Source: Micromonospora sp. WMMD1155 | GTDB taxonomy: Bacteria > Actinomycetota > Actinomycetes > Mycobacteriales > Micromonosporaceae | Direction of reading: 5' to 3' | Assembly (NCBI RefSeq): GCF_029581275.1 | Contig: NZ_CP120742.1 | Location: 7,280,428-7,344,427 of the forward strand | DNA: 64,000 nt | Shown: in pieces, positions 1 to 9,497 of the stretch | How the letters are laid out: every line of letters starts with the position of its first letter | How positions within the stretch are numbered: the first letter of the stretch is position 1 | Position numbers and translations under genes: made by a program | Notes under the pieces: generated by a model | The model's input: the letters and a program-made list of their open reading frames with translations, nothing else | The model's database searches: none | Told to the model about the DNA's origin: nothing

Positions 1-465
1 GTGTCGGACGCCGACGCGCTCACCACCGCGCTTAAGCCGCTGGTCGGGCAGGTGTGGACGACGAAGCGGACGGCGTGGGACGCGCTACGGAAGGCGATGG
101 CCGAGGCCGGGGTGCTCTGGCCCACCGGCACCGCCTTCCAGAAAGCGATGCGGGACATCATCGGGGTCCGCGACCCTCAGGGTGAGGTGCAGCTCGTCAA
201 GGGCAGCCCCGAGCCCGACCCGGAGCTGCGCGACTACGAGAACGTGCCACTGGACGAGGACGTCGACGAGTACCTGCGGCGCGAGGTGCTCCCGCACGTC
301 CCCGATGCCTGGATCGACCACGAGAAGACAAAGATCGGGTTCGAGATCCCCTTCACCCGCCACTTCTACGTCTATAAGCCGCCCAGGCCGCTCGCCGAGA
401 TCGACGCCGAACTGAAGGCGCTGGAGGCTGAGATCCAGGCCCTACTTGGCGAGGTGACTCAATGA
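1..465 (+). CDS. hsdM: Type I restriction-modification DNA methyltransferase, C-terminal part (partial)
   Basis: This is the last 154 residues of an N6-adenine methyltransferase subunit; the reading frame is open at base 1, so the gene begins outside the window and the GTG at base 1 is probably internal. The tail motif FTRHFYVYKPPRPL followed by an acidic coiled-coil (ELKALEAEIQALL) is the usual C-terminus of actinobacterial HsdM, which contacts HsdS. The SAM-binding and NPPY motifs lie upstream and cannot be seen. Its stop codon overlaps the hsdS start (ATGA), so the subunits are translationally coupled. The family assignment rests on the tail plus the hsdS-hsdR context. Confidence 0.85.
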   Translation: MSDADALTTALKPLVGQVWTTKRTAWDALRKAMAEAGVLWPTGTAFQKAMRDIIGVRDPQGEVQLVKGSPEPDPELRDYENVPLDEDVDEYLRREVLPHVPDAWIDHEKTKIGFEIPFTRHFYVYKPPRPLAEIDAELKALEAEIQALLGEVTQ

Positions 466-1715
466 CACTATCGGGAGCAGTGGCATCTCTTGGAAATGAG
501 AAGAGGTGGCAACCTCTTGCCCTGCGCGCATTCCTATGTCAGAGCAAGACCACCGGCAGCCCAGACCTTCCATTGCTTGGGGTCAACCTCCACAGCGGTG
601 TGACGATGCGAAGCTCGGACGATGGGCGGCCCGCGCCAAGCGAGGACTTGAGCGCTTACAAACTCGTCTCCCCCGGCGACATTGTCATGAATCGACTTGG
701 TAAACCTCACGGGTCCATCGGCATGTCGCCGTGGCGCGGCATCACAAGTCCTGCATACTGGGTTTTGACGGTTAACGTCAAATATGGCTATCCGCGGTAT
801 CTTCACCACCTCCTACGGTCACGCCACATGATCTCAGAGTATGAGCGGCTCGGGAAGAATCAGCCGCCCAACCAGTTTGATATCGCCTGGGAAGTATTTC
901 GAGCGATCGAGGTCCCTCTTCCGAAATTACAAGAGCAGCGCCGTATCGCCGATTTCCTCGATGTCGAAATTGCGCGGATCGACCGATTGGGTGAGGCAAT
1001 GCGTCGGCAGGTGGAGACGCTCGCCCAGCGGCGACTGCGAGCGCTGGACCGTGCTTGGCCCGCCCTCGATATGCCTACGAAGCGGCTTGGGTACGGTGCT
1101 CAGTTGGTCACAAGCGGTTCTCGCGGATGGGCGGACTTTGCAGGGGATTCCGGATCACGCTTCTTTCGCAGCGCGAACCTTCGCCGGGACAGCCTTCAAC
1201 CAAATCTGGCATCTTTAGCTTATGTCCAGCTTCCTGCCTCTGTGGAGACAGAAGCATTGCGGTCACAGATTCGCGAAGGCGACGTGCTGATTGGCATTAC
1301 CGGAGCCAACGCAGGATGGGTCACCCTTGCCGATCATTCGATCGATGGCGGCAATGTCAGCCAACACGTCTGCCTCGTGCGTCCCGTCCGGAATGAGATT
1401 GACGGACGGTGGCTTGCCTACCTGATCGCATCGCCAATCGTGCAGACTCGACTGATGGGGAGCCAGTATGGCGGCACGAAGACCCAGCTATCTCTGCCGG
1501 ATATTCGCGATATCCGCATTCCCGTACTTCCACTCGAGGCGCAGCAGGAGCTAGCGGCAGAAGTGGACGGACTCCTAAACAGCCTGGACAAGCAGCGCGA
1601 CTTGCGGAAGCAGCAGCTTAGCGTATTGGCCGAGCGGCGGCAGGCGCTGATTACGGCGGCGGTGACCGGGCAGATTGATGTGTCGACGGCGAGCGGACGA
1701 GGGATCGAGGACTGA
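462..1715 (+). CDS. hsdS: Type I restriction-modification specificity subunit
   Basis: This 417-residue protein should recognise the bipartite DNA target and bridge HsdM and HsdR. It has the typical two-fold layout: a target-recognition domain at about residues 15-150, a conserved helix with LQEQRRIADFLD, a second recognition domain at about 200-350, and a second helix with LEAQQELAAEVDGLL. Each half ends in the spacer helices that set the distance between half-sites. The ATG overlaps the hsdM stop by 4 bp. Codons are visibly richer in A/T than in hsdM or hsdR (for example around 700-800 and 1200-1330), as expected for recognition domains exchanged by recombination. The target sequence cannot be predicted here. 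Confidence 0.92.
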   Translation: MTLSGAVASLGNEKRWQPLALRAFLCQSKTTGSPDLPLLGVNLHSGVTMRSSDDGRPAPSEDLSAYKLVSPGDIVMNRLGKPHGSIGMSPWRGITSPAYWVLTVNVKYGYPRYLHHLLRSRHMISEYERLGKNQPPNQFDIAWEVFRAIEVPLPKLQEQRRIADFLDVEIARIDRLGEAMRRQVETLAQRRLRALDRAWPALDMPTKRLGYGAQLVTSGSRGWADFAGDSGSRFFRSANLRRDSLQPNLASLAYVQLPASVETEALRSQIREGDVLIGITGANAGWVTLADHSIDGGNVSQHVCLVRPVRNEIDGRWLAYLIASPIVQTRLMGSQYGGTKTQLSLPDIRDIRIPVLPLEAQQELAAEVDGLLNSLDKQRDLRKQQLSVLAERRQALITAAVTGQIDVSTASGRGIED

Positions 1716-1721
1716 GCTGCG

Positions 1722-4700
1722 ATGGGCCCCATACACCATGAGTCTGCCTTCGGTGACGCGATCGTCGCTTCCCTCCTCTCCGGTGGGTGGGAGCGTGGCG
1801 ACACCGCCGACTACCGCCCCAACCTCGGTCTGGACACCCACCAGCTCTTCACCTTTATCGGCACCACCCAGGCCGCCCAATGGGAGGACCTCGTCATCTC
1901 ATACGGCGGCGACCGGGACGCGGCGCAACGCGGGTTCGTCAAGCGCCTTGACCAGGCGATTGCCACTGACGGGCTGCTCGACGTGCTGCGCAAGGGTGTG
2001 AAAGACCACGGGGTACGCATCCGAGTCGCCTACTTCAAGCCGTCCTTCGTGGAGTCGGACGAGATCCTCGCCGACTACCGACGCAACCGGCTCACCGTCG
2101 TCCGGGAGTTGGCCTACGCCACGAAGCAGGCCGACCGGGGCAACCGGCTGGACCTGGCCCTGTTCCTCAACGGCATCCCGGTGGCCACCGCAGAGCTGAA
2201 GAACCCTCTGACCGGCTCAGGGGTCGAGCAAGCCAAGGAGCAGTACCGGACCGAGCGCGACCCCACCGAGCTGATCTTCTCCCGCCGCGTCATCGCCAAC
2301 TTCGCCGTTGACCCGGACCTGGTCTTCGTCTCCACCCAGCTGCGCGGCAAGCCGACCCGGTTCCTGCCGTTCAACACCGGTTCGGAGGGCCCAGGTCGGC
2401 CGGGTGGCGAGGGTAACCCGCCGGCCACGGAGTACGGGAAGTACGCCACCTCCTACCTGTGGGAGGAGATCTGGCAGCGGGACAACTGGCTCGACCTGCT
2501 GGAGCGGTTCATTCACCTGCACAAAGAAAAGAGTGCGGACGGGCGTACCCGAAAGTCCTTGATCTTCCCCCGCTACCACCAGTGGCATGCCGTGAAGAAG
2601 CTGACGGCGCACGCCGCTCGGCACGGGGCGGGTCACAACTACCTGATCATGGCCTCGGCGGGGTCGGGGAAGTCGAACACGATCGCCTGGCTCAGCCACC
2701 GCCTGTCGTCCCTGCACGCGAACGGCGACGTGGCCAAGCTGGACCCGGACGCGGGGCGGGCCCGCCTGCAGCCTGGCTCGCCCGTCTTCGACAAGGTCAT
2801 CATTATCACCGACCGGCGGAACCTCGACGCCCAGCTCCGCGCGACGGTTGGCAGCTTTGAGCAAACCGCCGGCCTGGTGGTGAAGATCGACGAGAATCAC
2901 GGGTCGAAGTCCGAGCAGCTCGCCAGGGCGCTCTCCCGTGAGACGGGCAAGATCGTTACCGTCACGCTGCACACCTTCCCGGCGCTCGAGGAGTACCTCA
3001 AGCAGAACCCGACCGAGATCCAGGGCCGGCGGTTCGCGATCGTCATCGACGAGGCGCACTCGTCCCAGTCCGGTGATGCTGCCGCCTCGGTCCGCGCGGT
3101 GCTGCGCGACCTGGGCCTGGACGCCGACTCCGACGATCCGGGTGCGACCAGCGCGCCGGCCGCACCTGACGTCGAGGCTCAGCTCAAGGCCAACGCGCGC
3201 AAGCGGCAGCGGGCCGCGAACCTCTCCTACTTTGCGTTCACCGCCACCCCGAAGCACAAGACCCTAGAAGGTTTCGGCACGCTCGGTGAGGACGGAAAGT
3301 ACCACCCGTTCCACACCTATTCGATGCGGCAGGCCATCGAGGAGAAGTTCATTCTCGACCCGCTGCGCAACTACGTCACCTACAACACCTACTGGAAGCT
3401 CGTCAACGGCAACCGCGACGAGCGGAAGGTCGACCCGGCCAAGGCGAATCCGCTGCTGGCCCGTTACGCGCTGACCCACGACTCGACCGTCGCCCAGCAC
3501 GCGCAGGTGATCGTCGAGCACTTCCGCACGCACACCGCCGGGAGGCTTGGCGGGCGGGCGAAGGCGATGGTGGTCACCGCGGGCCGGCCGCAGGCCGTTC
3601 AGATGGCCCGGTCGATCAAGAAGTACATCGGCGATCTCGGCTATCCCGACCCGGGCGTCCTGGTGGCTTTCTCGGGCACACTCACCTACGACGGTGAGGA
3701 GACCACCGAGGCGAAGGAGAACGGCGGGCTCGCCGAGAGCGCCCTGCCGAAGGCTTTCGCTTACACGCGCGCTGACGACAAGTCCGCCCAGGCCGGCGGA
3801 GCCGGGCAGCCCGAGTACCGGATCCTGGTCGTGGCGGAGAAGTACCAGACCGGTTTCGACCAGCCGCTGCTCACCACGATGTACGTCAACAAGACGCTGA
3901 CTGGCATCGCCGCCGTGCAGACTCTGTCCCGGCTCAACCGCACCGCCGACCGCAAGAGCCAGTCCGACCTGGCGGTGCTGGACTTCGTCAACGACGCCGA
4001 GGACATCAAGGAGTCCTTCCGCCCGTACTTCGAGGAAGCTGCCACCCTGCCCTCGGACCCCAACCTGCTCTACACCGCGCAGAGCAGGGTGATGTCTGTG
4101 CCGGTCCTCGTCGATGAGGAGATGCAGGCGTTCGCGGCTGCTTACCTGGCTGCTCAGCGGCAGGCCGCCGGCAACACGGCGAAGTGGGAGAAGCTCCACG
4201 CGGAGCTGTACCGGCATCTCGATCCTGCGGTGACCCGCTTCGCCGACCTGCTCAACGGCGACGACGAGGACGACCAGGAGACGGCCGAGACCTTCCGGGC
4301 CGACCTGAACGACTACGTCCGCAAGTACAGCTTCCTCTCCGGCATCGTCACCTACATCGACGCCGAACTGGAGCGTCTCTACCTCTACGGGCGGCACCTG
4401 CTCAATCGGCTGCCGCGCGGTGAGGACGGCGGCGTGGACATCGGCGAGGTCGACCTCAGCCATCTTCGGGTGGAGAAGACCGGTGAGCACGACGTGAGTC
4501 TCGTCCCCGAGGGGCCGGCCGACATGAAGGGCTTCGGCGATGGATCCGGCGGTGCCAAGGAGTCGGAGAAGTCGCTGCTGTCGGAACTCATCGACAGGTT
4601 CAACCAGAAGTACGGCACGGAGTTCACCGAGCAGGACGTCATCAAGCCCTTCAACGAGGCGCTAGCCGACCCGAAGGTGCGGCTGGCCGCCGTCGCCAAC

Positions 4701-4901
4701 GACGAGGAGAACTTCGGCCACGTCTTCGACCCGGTCTTCGAGGACAAGATGATGGACCACTTCGACAGCACCGCCGACCTGGGGCGCAAGTACTTCGACC
4801 CGCAGCAGAACTTCCGCAGCTCGCTCAACCGCAGCGCCCGCAGCGCCGCCTGGCGGCTGATCCGCCGACAGGAGGGGGTCGTCGACGACGCGGTGGCCTG
4901 A
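1722..4901 (+). CDS. hsdR: Type I restriction endonuclease, motor and nuclease subunit
   Basis: This 1059-residue protein translocates and cleaves unmethylated DNA in complex with HsdM and HsdS. The N-terminal nuclease has a PD-(D/E)XK pattern (D144, then E158-L-K160 in ATAELKNP). A helicase motor follows, with Walker A ASAGSGKS near residues 311-318, a DEAH box in VIDEAHSS near 443-446, and FTATPKH as the motif III region. The rest is the second RecA-like domain and a C-terminal helical region that docks on HsdM. Length is normal for the family and the frame is intact. It starts 6 bp after hsdS, completing an MSR operon, and a hairpin follows the stop. Confidence 0.95.
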   Translation: MGPIHHESAFGDAIVASLLSGGWERGDTADYRPNLGLDTHQLFTFIGTTQAAQWEDLVISYGGDRDAAQRGFVKRLDQAIATDGLLDVLRKGVKDHGVRIRVAYFKPSFVESDEILADYRRNRLTVVRELAYATKQADRGNRLDLALFLNGIPVATAELKNPLTGSGVEQAKEQYRTERDPTELIFSRRVIANFAVDPDLVFVSTQLRGKPTRFLPFNTGSEGPGRPGGEGNPPATEYGKYATSYLWEEIWQRDNWLDLLERFIHLHKEKSADGRTRKSLIFPRYHQWHAVKKLTAHAARHGAGHNYLIMASAGSGKSNTIAWLSHRLSSLHANGDVAKLDPDAGRARLQPGSPVFDKVIIITDRRNLDAQLRATVGSFEQTAGLVVKIDENHGSKSEQLARALSRETGKIVTVTLHTFPALEEYLKQNPTEIQGRRFAIVIDEAHSSQSGDAAASVRAVLRDLGLDADSDDPGATSAPAAPDVEAQLKANARKRQRAANLSYFAFTATPKHKTLEGFGTLGEDGKYHPFHTYSMRQAIEEKFILDPLRNYVTYNTYWKLVNGNRDERKVDPAKANPLLARYALTHDSTVAQHAQVIVEHFRTHTAGRLGGRAKAMVVTAGRPQAVQMARSIKKYIGDLGYPDPGVLVAFSGTLTYDGEETTEAKENGGLAESALPKAFAYTRADDKSAQAGGAGQPEYRILVVAEKYQTGFDQPLLTTMYVNKTLTGIAAVQTLSRLNRTADRKSQSDLAVLDFVNDAEDIKESFRPYFEEAATLPSDPNLLYTAQSRVMSVPVLVDEEMQAFAAAYLAAQRQAAGNTAKWEKLHAELYRHLDPAVTRFADLLNGDDEDDQETAETFRADLNDYVRKYSFLSGIVTYIDAELERLYLYGRHLLNRLPRGEDGGVDIGEVDLSHLRVEKTGEHDVSLVPEGPADMKGFGDGSGGAKESEKSLLSELIDRFNQKYGTEFTEQDVIKPFNEALADPKVRLAAVANDEENFGHVFDPVFEDKMMDHFDSTADLGRKYFDPQQNFRSSLNRSARSAAWRLIRRQEGVVDDAVA

Positions 4902-4910
4902 CCGGCCGGT

Positions 4911-4945
4911 GCCGTCGCGGCGCCAGCGTGACACGCCGCGGCGGC
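4911..4945 (+). terminator. Hairpin terminator after hsdR
   Basis: Twelve-base-pair stem: GCCGTCGCGGCG at 4911-4922 pairs with CGCCGCGGCGGC at 4934-4945, with one G-U wobble and an 11-nt loop. There is no T-tract, as is common in high-GC actinobacteria. It begins 10 bp after the hsdR stop and separates the restriction operon from the kinase gene. Confidence 0.6.
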
Positions 4946-5017
4946 AACCCTGGACGGTGATCGGTTCGACCGCAACACTGACCATCTGGCTGGGACAGTC
5001 GCAGGGGTGGGGGCAAC

Positions 5018-6589
5018 GTGCGGGCAGAGCCGATCGCCGGTCGATACGAACGGGTCGAGGAAGTCGGCTCGGGCGGCATGGGGCATGTCTGGCGCGGCTA
5101 CGACAGCGTCCTCGACCGTGAGGTCGCCATCAAACTGATCCGCGTCGAGGCCGTGCAAACCTCGCAGCAGGCGGAAGAGTTCGCCAAGCGATTCCGCCGC
5201 GAGGCCCGCGTCACCGCACGCATCCAACACCATGGCGTGCCCCAGGTGTACGACGCGGTCCTCGATCGCTCATACGACCGGCTCTACCTGGTGATGGAGT
5301 TCGTTCGCGGCACCGCCCTGCGGGCCTTCATCGACCCACAGCGGCCGCTGCCGGTTACCTGGGCAGCCGCTATCGCCGCGCAGATCTGCACCGTCCTCTC
5401 CCACGCCCACGCCATCCCCGTCGTGCACCGCGACCTCAAACCCGACAACGTTCTGGTCACCTCGGATGGGGCGATCAAGCTCCTCGACTTCGGCATCGCC
5501 GCCATCCTGCGCACCGACGTCACCCGCCTCACCGCAACCGGCAGCGCCCTCGGCACCCACCACTACATGCCGCCCGAGCAGATCCAGAACGCACAGGTCA
5601 CGCCGCAGAGCGACCTGTACGCCCTGGGCTGTGTCCTGCACGAACTCCTCGCCGGGCGACGCGTCTTCGCTGGCGGCAGCGACTTCGAACTGTGGCACCA
5701 GCACATCACCGAGCCGCCACCACCGCTACGGACGCTCCGCCACGACGTGCCCGCAGCGATCGAGGAACTGGTCCTCGATTTGCTGGCCAAGGCCCCAGAG
5801 GACCGGCCGGCGGACGCCTACGACGTCTACGAGCGGCTGCTGCCTTTCCTGCCCCTACCTGGATCGGCACTGCCCGCCTCCGAGCGCGCGAGCAGCACGA
5901 TGCCCGACCCGACGCTGGTGTACCGCCGACCCAATGCGCCCCGCCGCCGACCCGCACCCGCTCCCGTGGTCCCGGCGCCGCGCATGTCGGCTGCCGATCC
6001 GGCGGCGATCCTGCGGACCGAGGTTCGAGACGCGATCAAGGCCGCCGTTACCCAATCCGATGAGCTGCTGGACGACGAGCGGTTCGCCCAAGCCGCGGAT
6101 GTGCTCGAGAGCGTCATCGGCCCCGCCAGCGAGGCGCTCGGTGCTGAGAGTCCCCGCGTACTGGGCCTGCGATCACGGCGAGCCGCCATCCTTATCATCG
6201 GCGGGGACTTCCGGCGCGCACTGCCGGAGTTCGACGCCCTCGCCGCGGCGTACACCCGTACCGCTGGCCCCACCAGCGAGGACGCGTTGGAATGCCTCCG
6301 GCAGGCAGCCCACTGCCGGGCGGAACTCGGCCAGGCCACAACAGCCCTGCGCCAGTTCCGGCAGGTGCTGACGCACGTACGCGCCGCCTCCGGCGACGTT
6401 TCCCCCACGGCTCTCGACCTACGTTTCAACATCGGCATACTGCTGGTCTCCGAAGACAAGGCCGCCGAGGCCGCAGACGAGCTGCAACCGCTGCACGACG
6501 ACCTCTGCGTCGTCTACGGCCCAGACCATGAGCTGACCCGGGAAGTCGCCGACCTGCTTGCCCGGCTCAGACTCGCCGCCGACGGATAG
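5018..6589 (+). CDS. Ser/Thr protein kinase with helical-repeat C-terminal region
   Basis: This 523-residue Hanks-type kinase has a Gly-rich loop VGSGGMGHVW (16-25), the VAIK lysine at K39, the catalytic loop HRDLKPDN (D139), a DFG motif (D157) and PPEQ in place of APE. The kinase domain ends near residue 275. A Pro/Ala-rich linker (285-325) leads to about 190 residues of helical, TPR-like sequence built around tetratricopeptide-like pairs (ALECLRQAAHCRAELGQ). No transmembrane segment is seen, so it should be cytosolic, unlike PknB-type PASTA kinases. The start is GTG at 5018. It follows the type I restriction operon, and cytosolic kinases of this build occur in phage-defence islands; that role is inference. 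Confidence 0.88.
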   Translation: MRAEPIAGRYERVEEVGSGGMGHVWRGYDSVLDREVAIKLIRVEAVQTSQQAEEFAKRFRREARVTARIQHHGVPQVYDAVLDRSYDRLYLVMEFVRGTALRAFIDPQRPLPVTWAAAIAAQICTVLSHAHAIPVVHRDLKPDNVLVTSDGAIKLLDFGIAAILRTDVTRLTATGSALGTHHYMPPEQIQNAQVTPQSDLYALGCVLHELLAGRRVFAGGSDFELWHQHITEPPPPLRTLRHDVPAAIEELVLDLLAKAPEDRPADAYDVYERLLPFLPLPGSALPASERASSTMPDPTLVYRRPNAPRRRPAPAPVVPAPRMSAADPAAILRTEVRDAIKAAVTQSDELLDDERFAQAADVLESVIGPASEALGAESPRVLGLRSRRAAILIIGGDFRRALPEFDALAAAYTRTAGPTSEDALECLRQAAHCRAELGQATTALRQFRQVLTHVRAASGDVSPTALDLRFNIGILLVSEDKAAEAADELQPLHDDLCVVYGPDHELTREVADLLARLRLAADG

Positions 6590-6603
6590 TTCCGCCACCG
6601 CCG

Positions 6604-7416
6604 TTGGCTCAAGTCTCCACCCGCGGAGTTGCTCCCGGCCTCGATGATCTCTATGCTTCCTGGGCGTCAAGAGTGGTCAGCGTCAAGCCTCCCGGCTTGC
6701 TGACCCGGCAACCGCGCCACCCGCGCACGGTGCCTCCGGGGGAAGACCAGGTCGACCGCAAGCTGCGGTACGGCAAGAGCGGGTGCCTCGTGGCACCGGA
6801 GAGCGAGTTCACCGTGCCGTTCGAAGAGCTGGACCTGACTGCTTTCGCGGTCTGCCTGACCTGCGGGCACCTCCGCGACGGCGCCCCACGCGAGCAGCGG
6901 TGCCGCTGCCAGCCGCGTACGCCGGAGTGGGAGCAGCAGTGGGAGGGGCAGGACATCCCCGGTGACCTCGACCTGTGTGTGTTGTGCGTGCGGGACACGG
7001 TGACCACCCGAACCCGGTGGTCGTGGCTGGCCTGCGAGACCTGCCGACACGTCTCGCAGGTGGTCGGCGAGCGGTACGGCCACCGCGCCGCACTGCCGCT
7101 GGGCCGACACTCGATCATGAACGGCGGCGTGATCCAGCCGCAGACGGCCACGACCACCAAGGTCGCCGCCACGCTGATGGCCTCCGCGCGGCGTGGTAAC
7201 AAGCTGCGCGAGTGGCAGCAGGTGGAGTTCGCCCGGCTCGCCGAGCCACTACGCCTGACTGCTTCGAGCGTGCCGCTGGCCGAGTGGCAGCGGCACTCGC
7301 CGCCGTCGCTTGGAGCGAGCGTTGACGCCTTCGACCGCTACGGGGTCATGCCCGTACCCAACGACCTCAGCAGCCTCCGACAGGCCCAGAACGAATTCCT
7401 GTCCACTGCTCGTTGA
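6604..7416 (+). CDS. Cys-rich hypothetical protein, possible zinc-binding
   Basis: Unrecognised protein of about 270 residues. Its central part carries Cys pairs typical of zinc ribbons: CLTCGH, CRCQ, CVLC and CETCRH, spaced over about 70 residues. The C-terminal third is helical and polar with no membrane segment. The TTG at 6604 gives the longest frame, 14 bp after the kinase stop; an in-frame GTG at 6673 is an alternative, and neither has a clear ribosome-binding site. Same-strand adjacency suggests co-transcription with the kinase, for which it could be a partner or substrate (inference). It may be a nucleic-acid-binding defence component, but no homologue is named here. Confidence 0.6.
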   Translation: MAQVSTRGVAPGLDDLYASWASRVVSVKPPGLLTRQPRHPRTVPPGEDQVDRKLRYGKSGCLVAPESEFTVPFEELDLTAFAVCLTCGHLRDGAPREQRCRCQPRTPEWEQQWEGQDIPGDLDLCVLCVRDTVTTRTRWSWLACETCRHVSQVVGERYGHRAALPLGRHSIMNGGVIQPQTATTTKVAATLMASARRGNKLREWQQVEFARLAEPLRLTASSVPLAEWQRHSPPSLGASVDAFDRYGVMPVPNDLSSLRQAQNEFLSTAR

Positions 7417-7591
7417 CCGCCAGTCCAGGCGGCTGCTGTTGGCGGTACCCGACATCGCCAACAGCGGCCGCGCTGGTCATCTTCCATCGACGGTCCGGTG
7501 ATGACGGGCAGCTCGAATGCCGCGGCGTTCGATAGCATCCGGCCATGATGGACAGTGGCGGGCAGCGATGCCGGCGCCTGGTGGTCGAAGC

Positions 7592-8527
7592 ATGACCATC
7601 GTTAGTGGTTGGCCGGCGCTGACCGTGGCATTGAGCGACAGAGCCTCTCCAGCGAGGTTGTTCATTCAGGGGCGGTTCGGCCGCTGGCAGGACCTGCAGG
7701 CCCGGTATCGGGAATCCGTGGGCTCCCTTGTCGTGCCTGGGAGCCAGGCGAACCCGGGCACCGTCGGCTCGGCCTTCGACTGGATGGTGCGCTTCATGGT
7801 GCATCCCAGACCGGATCTGCGCTTGGCAATGCTCGGCGCGCGCACTCCCCCACTCCGGCACGCGGTCCACGAACTGGCGCGCACGCTGAATTACTCCGGA
7901 AGCGGCGACAGCCTGGGGACCTCCCGGTTCACCGGGCCGGCCACGGGCAGCGAGGCCGACCATCAACTCGTTGCCCGGGCCTGCTGGGCGCTGGCGCTCC
8001 TCACCGACCTGCACCGGGTCGGTCCCACGCCCGGATCCCCGTTGATGGCCCTGGCCCCAAGGTCCATCACCGCCGAAAAGCTCCTTGAGCTCGCCCCACC
8101 CGCCGCCCTCGATGAGCTCCAGACCCTGCGTGCCTTCGCCAAACAGAGCCTCCTGCCGTCCCTGTCGACACGGCACGGCGCTTGGGCCGTCGGGCCGACC
8201 TTCACCGGATCATCGCTGATGAACGCCGACGCCGACCTGATCGCCGCAGGCCTGCTGCTCGAACTCAAGACGAGCCTCGGCAGCAAGCGCCGCGACGGGA
8301 CACGGCGGCCATCGCTGGAAGCGCCGACCATCATGCAGCTGCTCGGCTACGTACTGCTGGACTTCCCTGACGAGTTCGCCATCGAGGCCGTCGGCGTCTA
8401 CAACGCCCGCTACGCACATCTGACGACGTGGCGCCTACCGGAACTCCTGGCTGAGTTGGCGGGCCGGCCCGTTGATCTATGGGAGGAACGTGTGGCCTTC
8501 CGTCAGCTGCTCACCACGGGCGGTTAG
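7592..8527 (+). CDS. Hypothetical protein with PD-(D/E)XK-nuclease-like motif
   Basis: This 311-residue protein is of unrecognised family. Near the C-terminus the motif NADADLIAAGLLLELKTS (D213/D215, then E224-L-K226) matches the D...(D/E)XK arrangement of restriction-like nucleases: an acidic residue opens a beta-hairpin and an ExK follows about 10 residues later. The preceding 200 residues are helical and may bind DNA. ATG at 7592 is chosen because the upstream in-frame extension (from 7517) has poor coding character. It converges on the GIY-YIG gene with one base between the stops. Nuclease activity is inferred from the motif alone. Confidence 0.6.
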   Translation: MTIVSGWPALTVALSDRASPARLFIQGRFGRWQDLQARYRESVGSLVVPGSQANPGTVGSAFDWMVRFMVHPRPDLRLAMLGARTPPLRHAVHELARTLNYSGSGDSLGTSRFTGPATGSEADHQLVARACWALALLTDLHRVGPTPGSPLMALAPRSITAEKLLELAPPAALDELQTLRAFAKQSLLPSLSTRHGAWAVGPTFTGSSLMNADADLIAAGLLLELKTSLGSKRRDGTRRPSLEAPTIMQLLGYVLLDFPDEFAIEAVGVYNARYAHLTTWRLPELLAELAGRPVDLWEERVAFRQLLTTGG

Positions 8528-8528
8528 G

Positions 8529-9248
8529 TTAGTCCTCGCGTCGGAGACCATCTATGCAGCCCTGGATGAGGGCGGACGCGTCGCGAAAGTCGAGGTCGAA
8601 GAACTCGCGGTCCTTACGCACGCGGTAGGGTGCCAGTCGATCGTGCAGCTCAGCCTCTACTGACGGAGCATCCGCGACCACCCACAAAGCGCGCACGCCA
8701 TACGGGATAACGACGCCTGTCGCCCGGTTGATCTCCTTCACCCGCTCCTCGACGGTCCGCTCGGTGTAGCCAATCTTCAGCATCCGAGGCTGCTCGCGAG
8801 TCGACAGCACGTAGATGTAGCCGGCTCCTCGCGGTTCACGTGGTTGTTCTTCGACGAGTCCAGCGAGATGGACCTGCACGTTCGCGTCAGTCAGGAGCGT
8901 GAGCTGATTCGCAGCGGTGGCATCGTCGCCGTCATTGATGGCGGTCCGTAGGCGACTGAGCGCATCACCAACTTGTAGGCAGCGCTTACGTCCGGGGCGG
9001 CCCAGCTGTTGCCACACGGTGAACCAGTCCCACTGGTCCTGCTTGTGACAGCGCGAGTAGAACCCCTTGACTTCCGACAGGGCCTCCAGCAGTGGCGGGC
9101 TGGACTCAATCGGCCCGTTCTGGAGGTAGCTCAGCACGGCCGCTACCGACTGACGTCGTTTCTGCTGGACCTCGGGCTTGACGGGGGCCATCCCGAAGCC
9201 CCACTTCTGCACGACCTGCACGCGATGGTCTCGAACTGGAGATGCCAC
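8529..9248 (-). CDS. GIY-YIG nuclease family protein (T5orf172/MUG113 type)
   Basis: This 239-residue protein has a helical N-terminal region (1-135) and a C-terminal GIY-YIG domain. The domain reads GYIYVLSTRE (143-152), MLKIGYT (157-163) and TVEERVKEIN with the conserved Arg, and ends EFFDLDF with a conserved Glu. The GTG at 9248 is preferred because AGGAGG lies 5 nt upstream; a longer frame from 9275 has no such site. T5orf172-type GIY-YIG proteins occur in phages and defence islands and may nick DNA. It is convergent with the PD-(D/E)XK-like gene, giving two candidate nucleases back to back downstream of a restriction system. Confidence 0.78.
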   Translation of the reverse strand: MASPVRDHRVQVVQKWGFGMAPVKPEVQQKRRQSVAAVLSYLQNGPIESSPPLLEALSEVKGFYSRCHKQDQWDWFTVWQQLGRPGRKRCLQVGDALSRLRTAINDGDDATAANQLTLLTDANVQVHLAGLVEEQPREPRGAGYIYVLSTREQPRMLKIGYTERTVEERVKEINRATGVVIPYGVRALWVVADAPSVEAELHDRLAPYRVRKDREFFDLDFRDASALIQGCIDGLRRED

Positions 9249-9497
9249 GACCGCCTCCTCCTCCCGTAGCTTCATGCGCCGCCGGATGCGGCGATCCCGG
9301 CCACCTCAGCAGCGGCCGGAATGAGCGGGAAGAGTATCCAACATGGCTCACTGGCCGCCGAGCCGGAGCCCGTGCGGAAGACCGGCCGTCCGTGCGCGGC
9401 GGGGGCCCAGGAGCCCACAGGGCCGGATGTCGGGCTACCAACCGATGGGGTCAAGGGCATCGGGAAGCTTGGCGACGATGTCGCCGTGCCCCTCAGA

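Noticed and set aside
2217..3257. Long minus-strand frame opposite hsdR
   Set aside because: Shadow frame caused by high third-position GC; the hsdR motifs prove the plus strand is coding.
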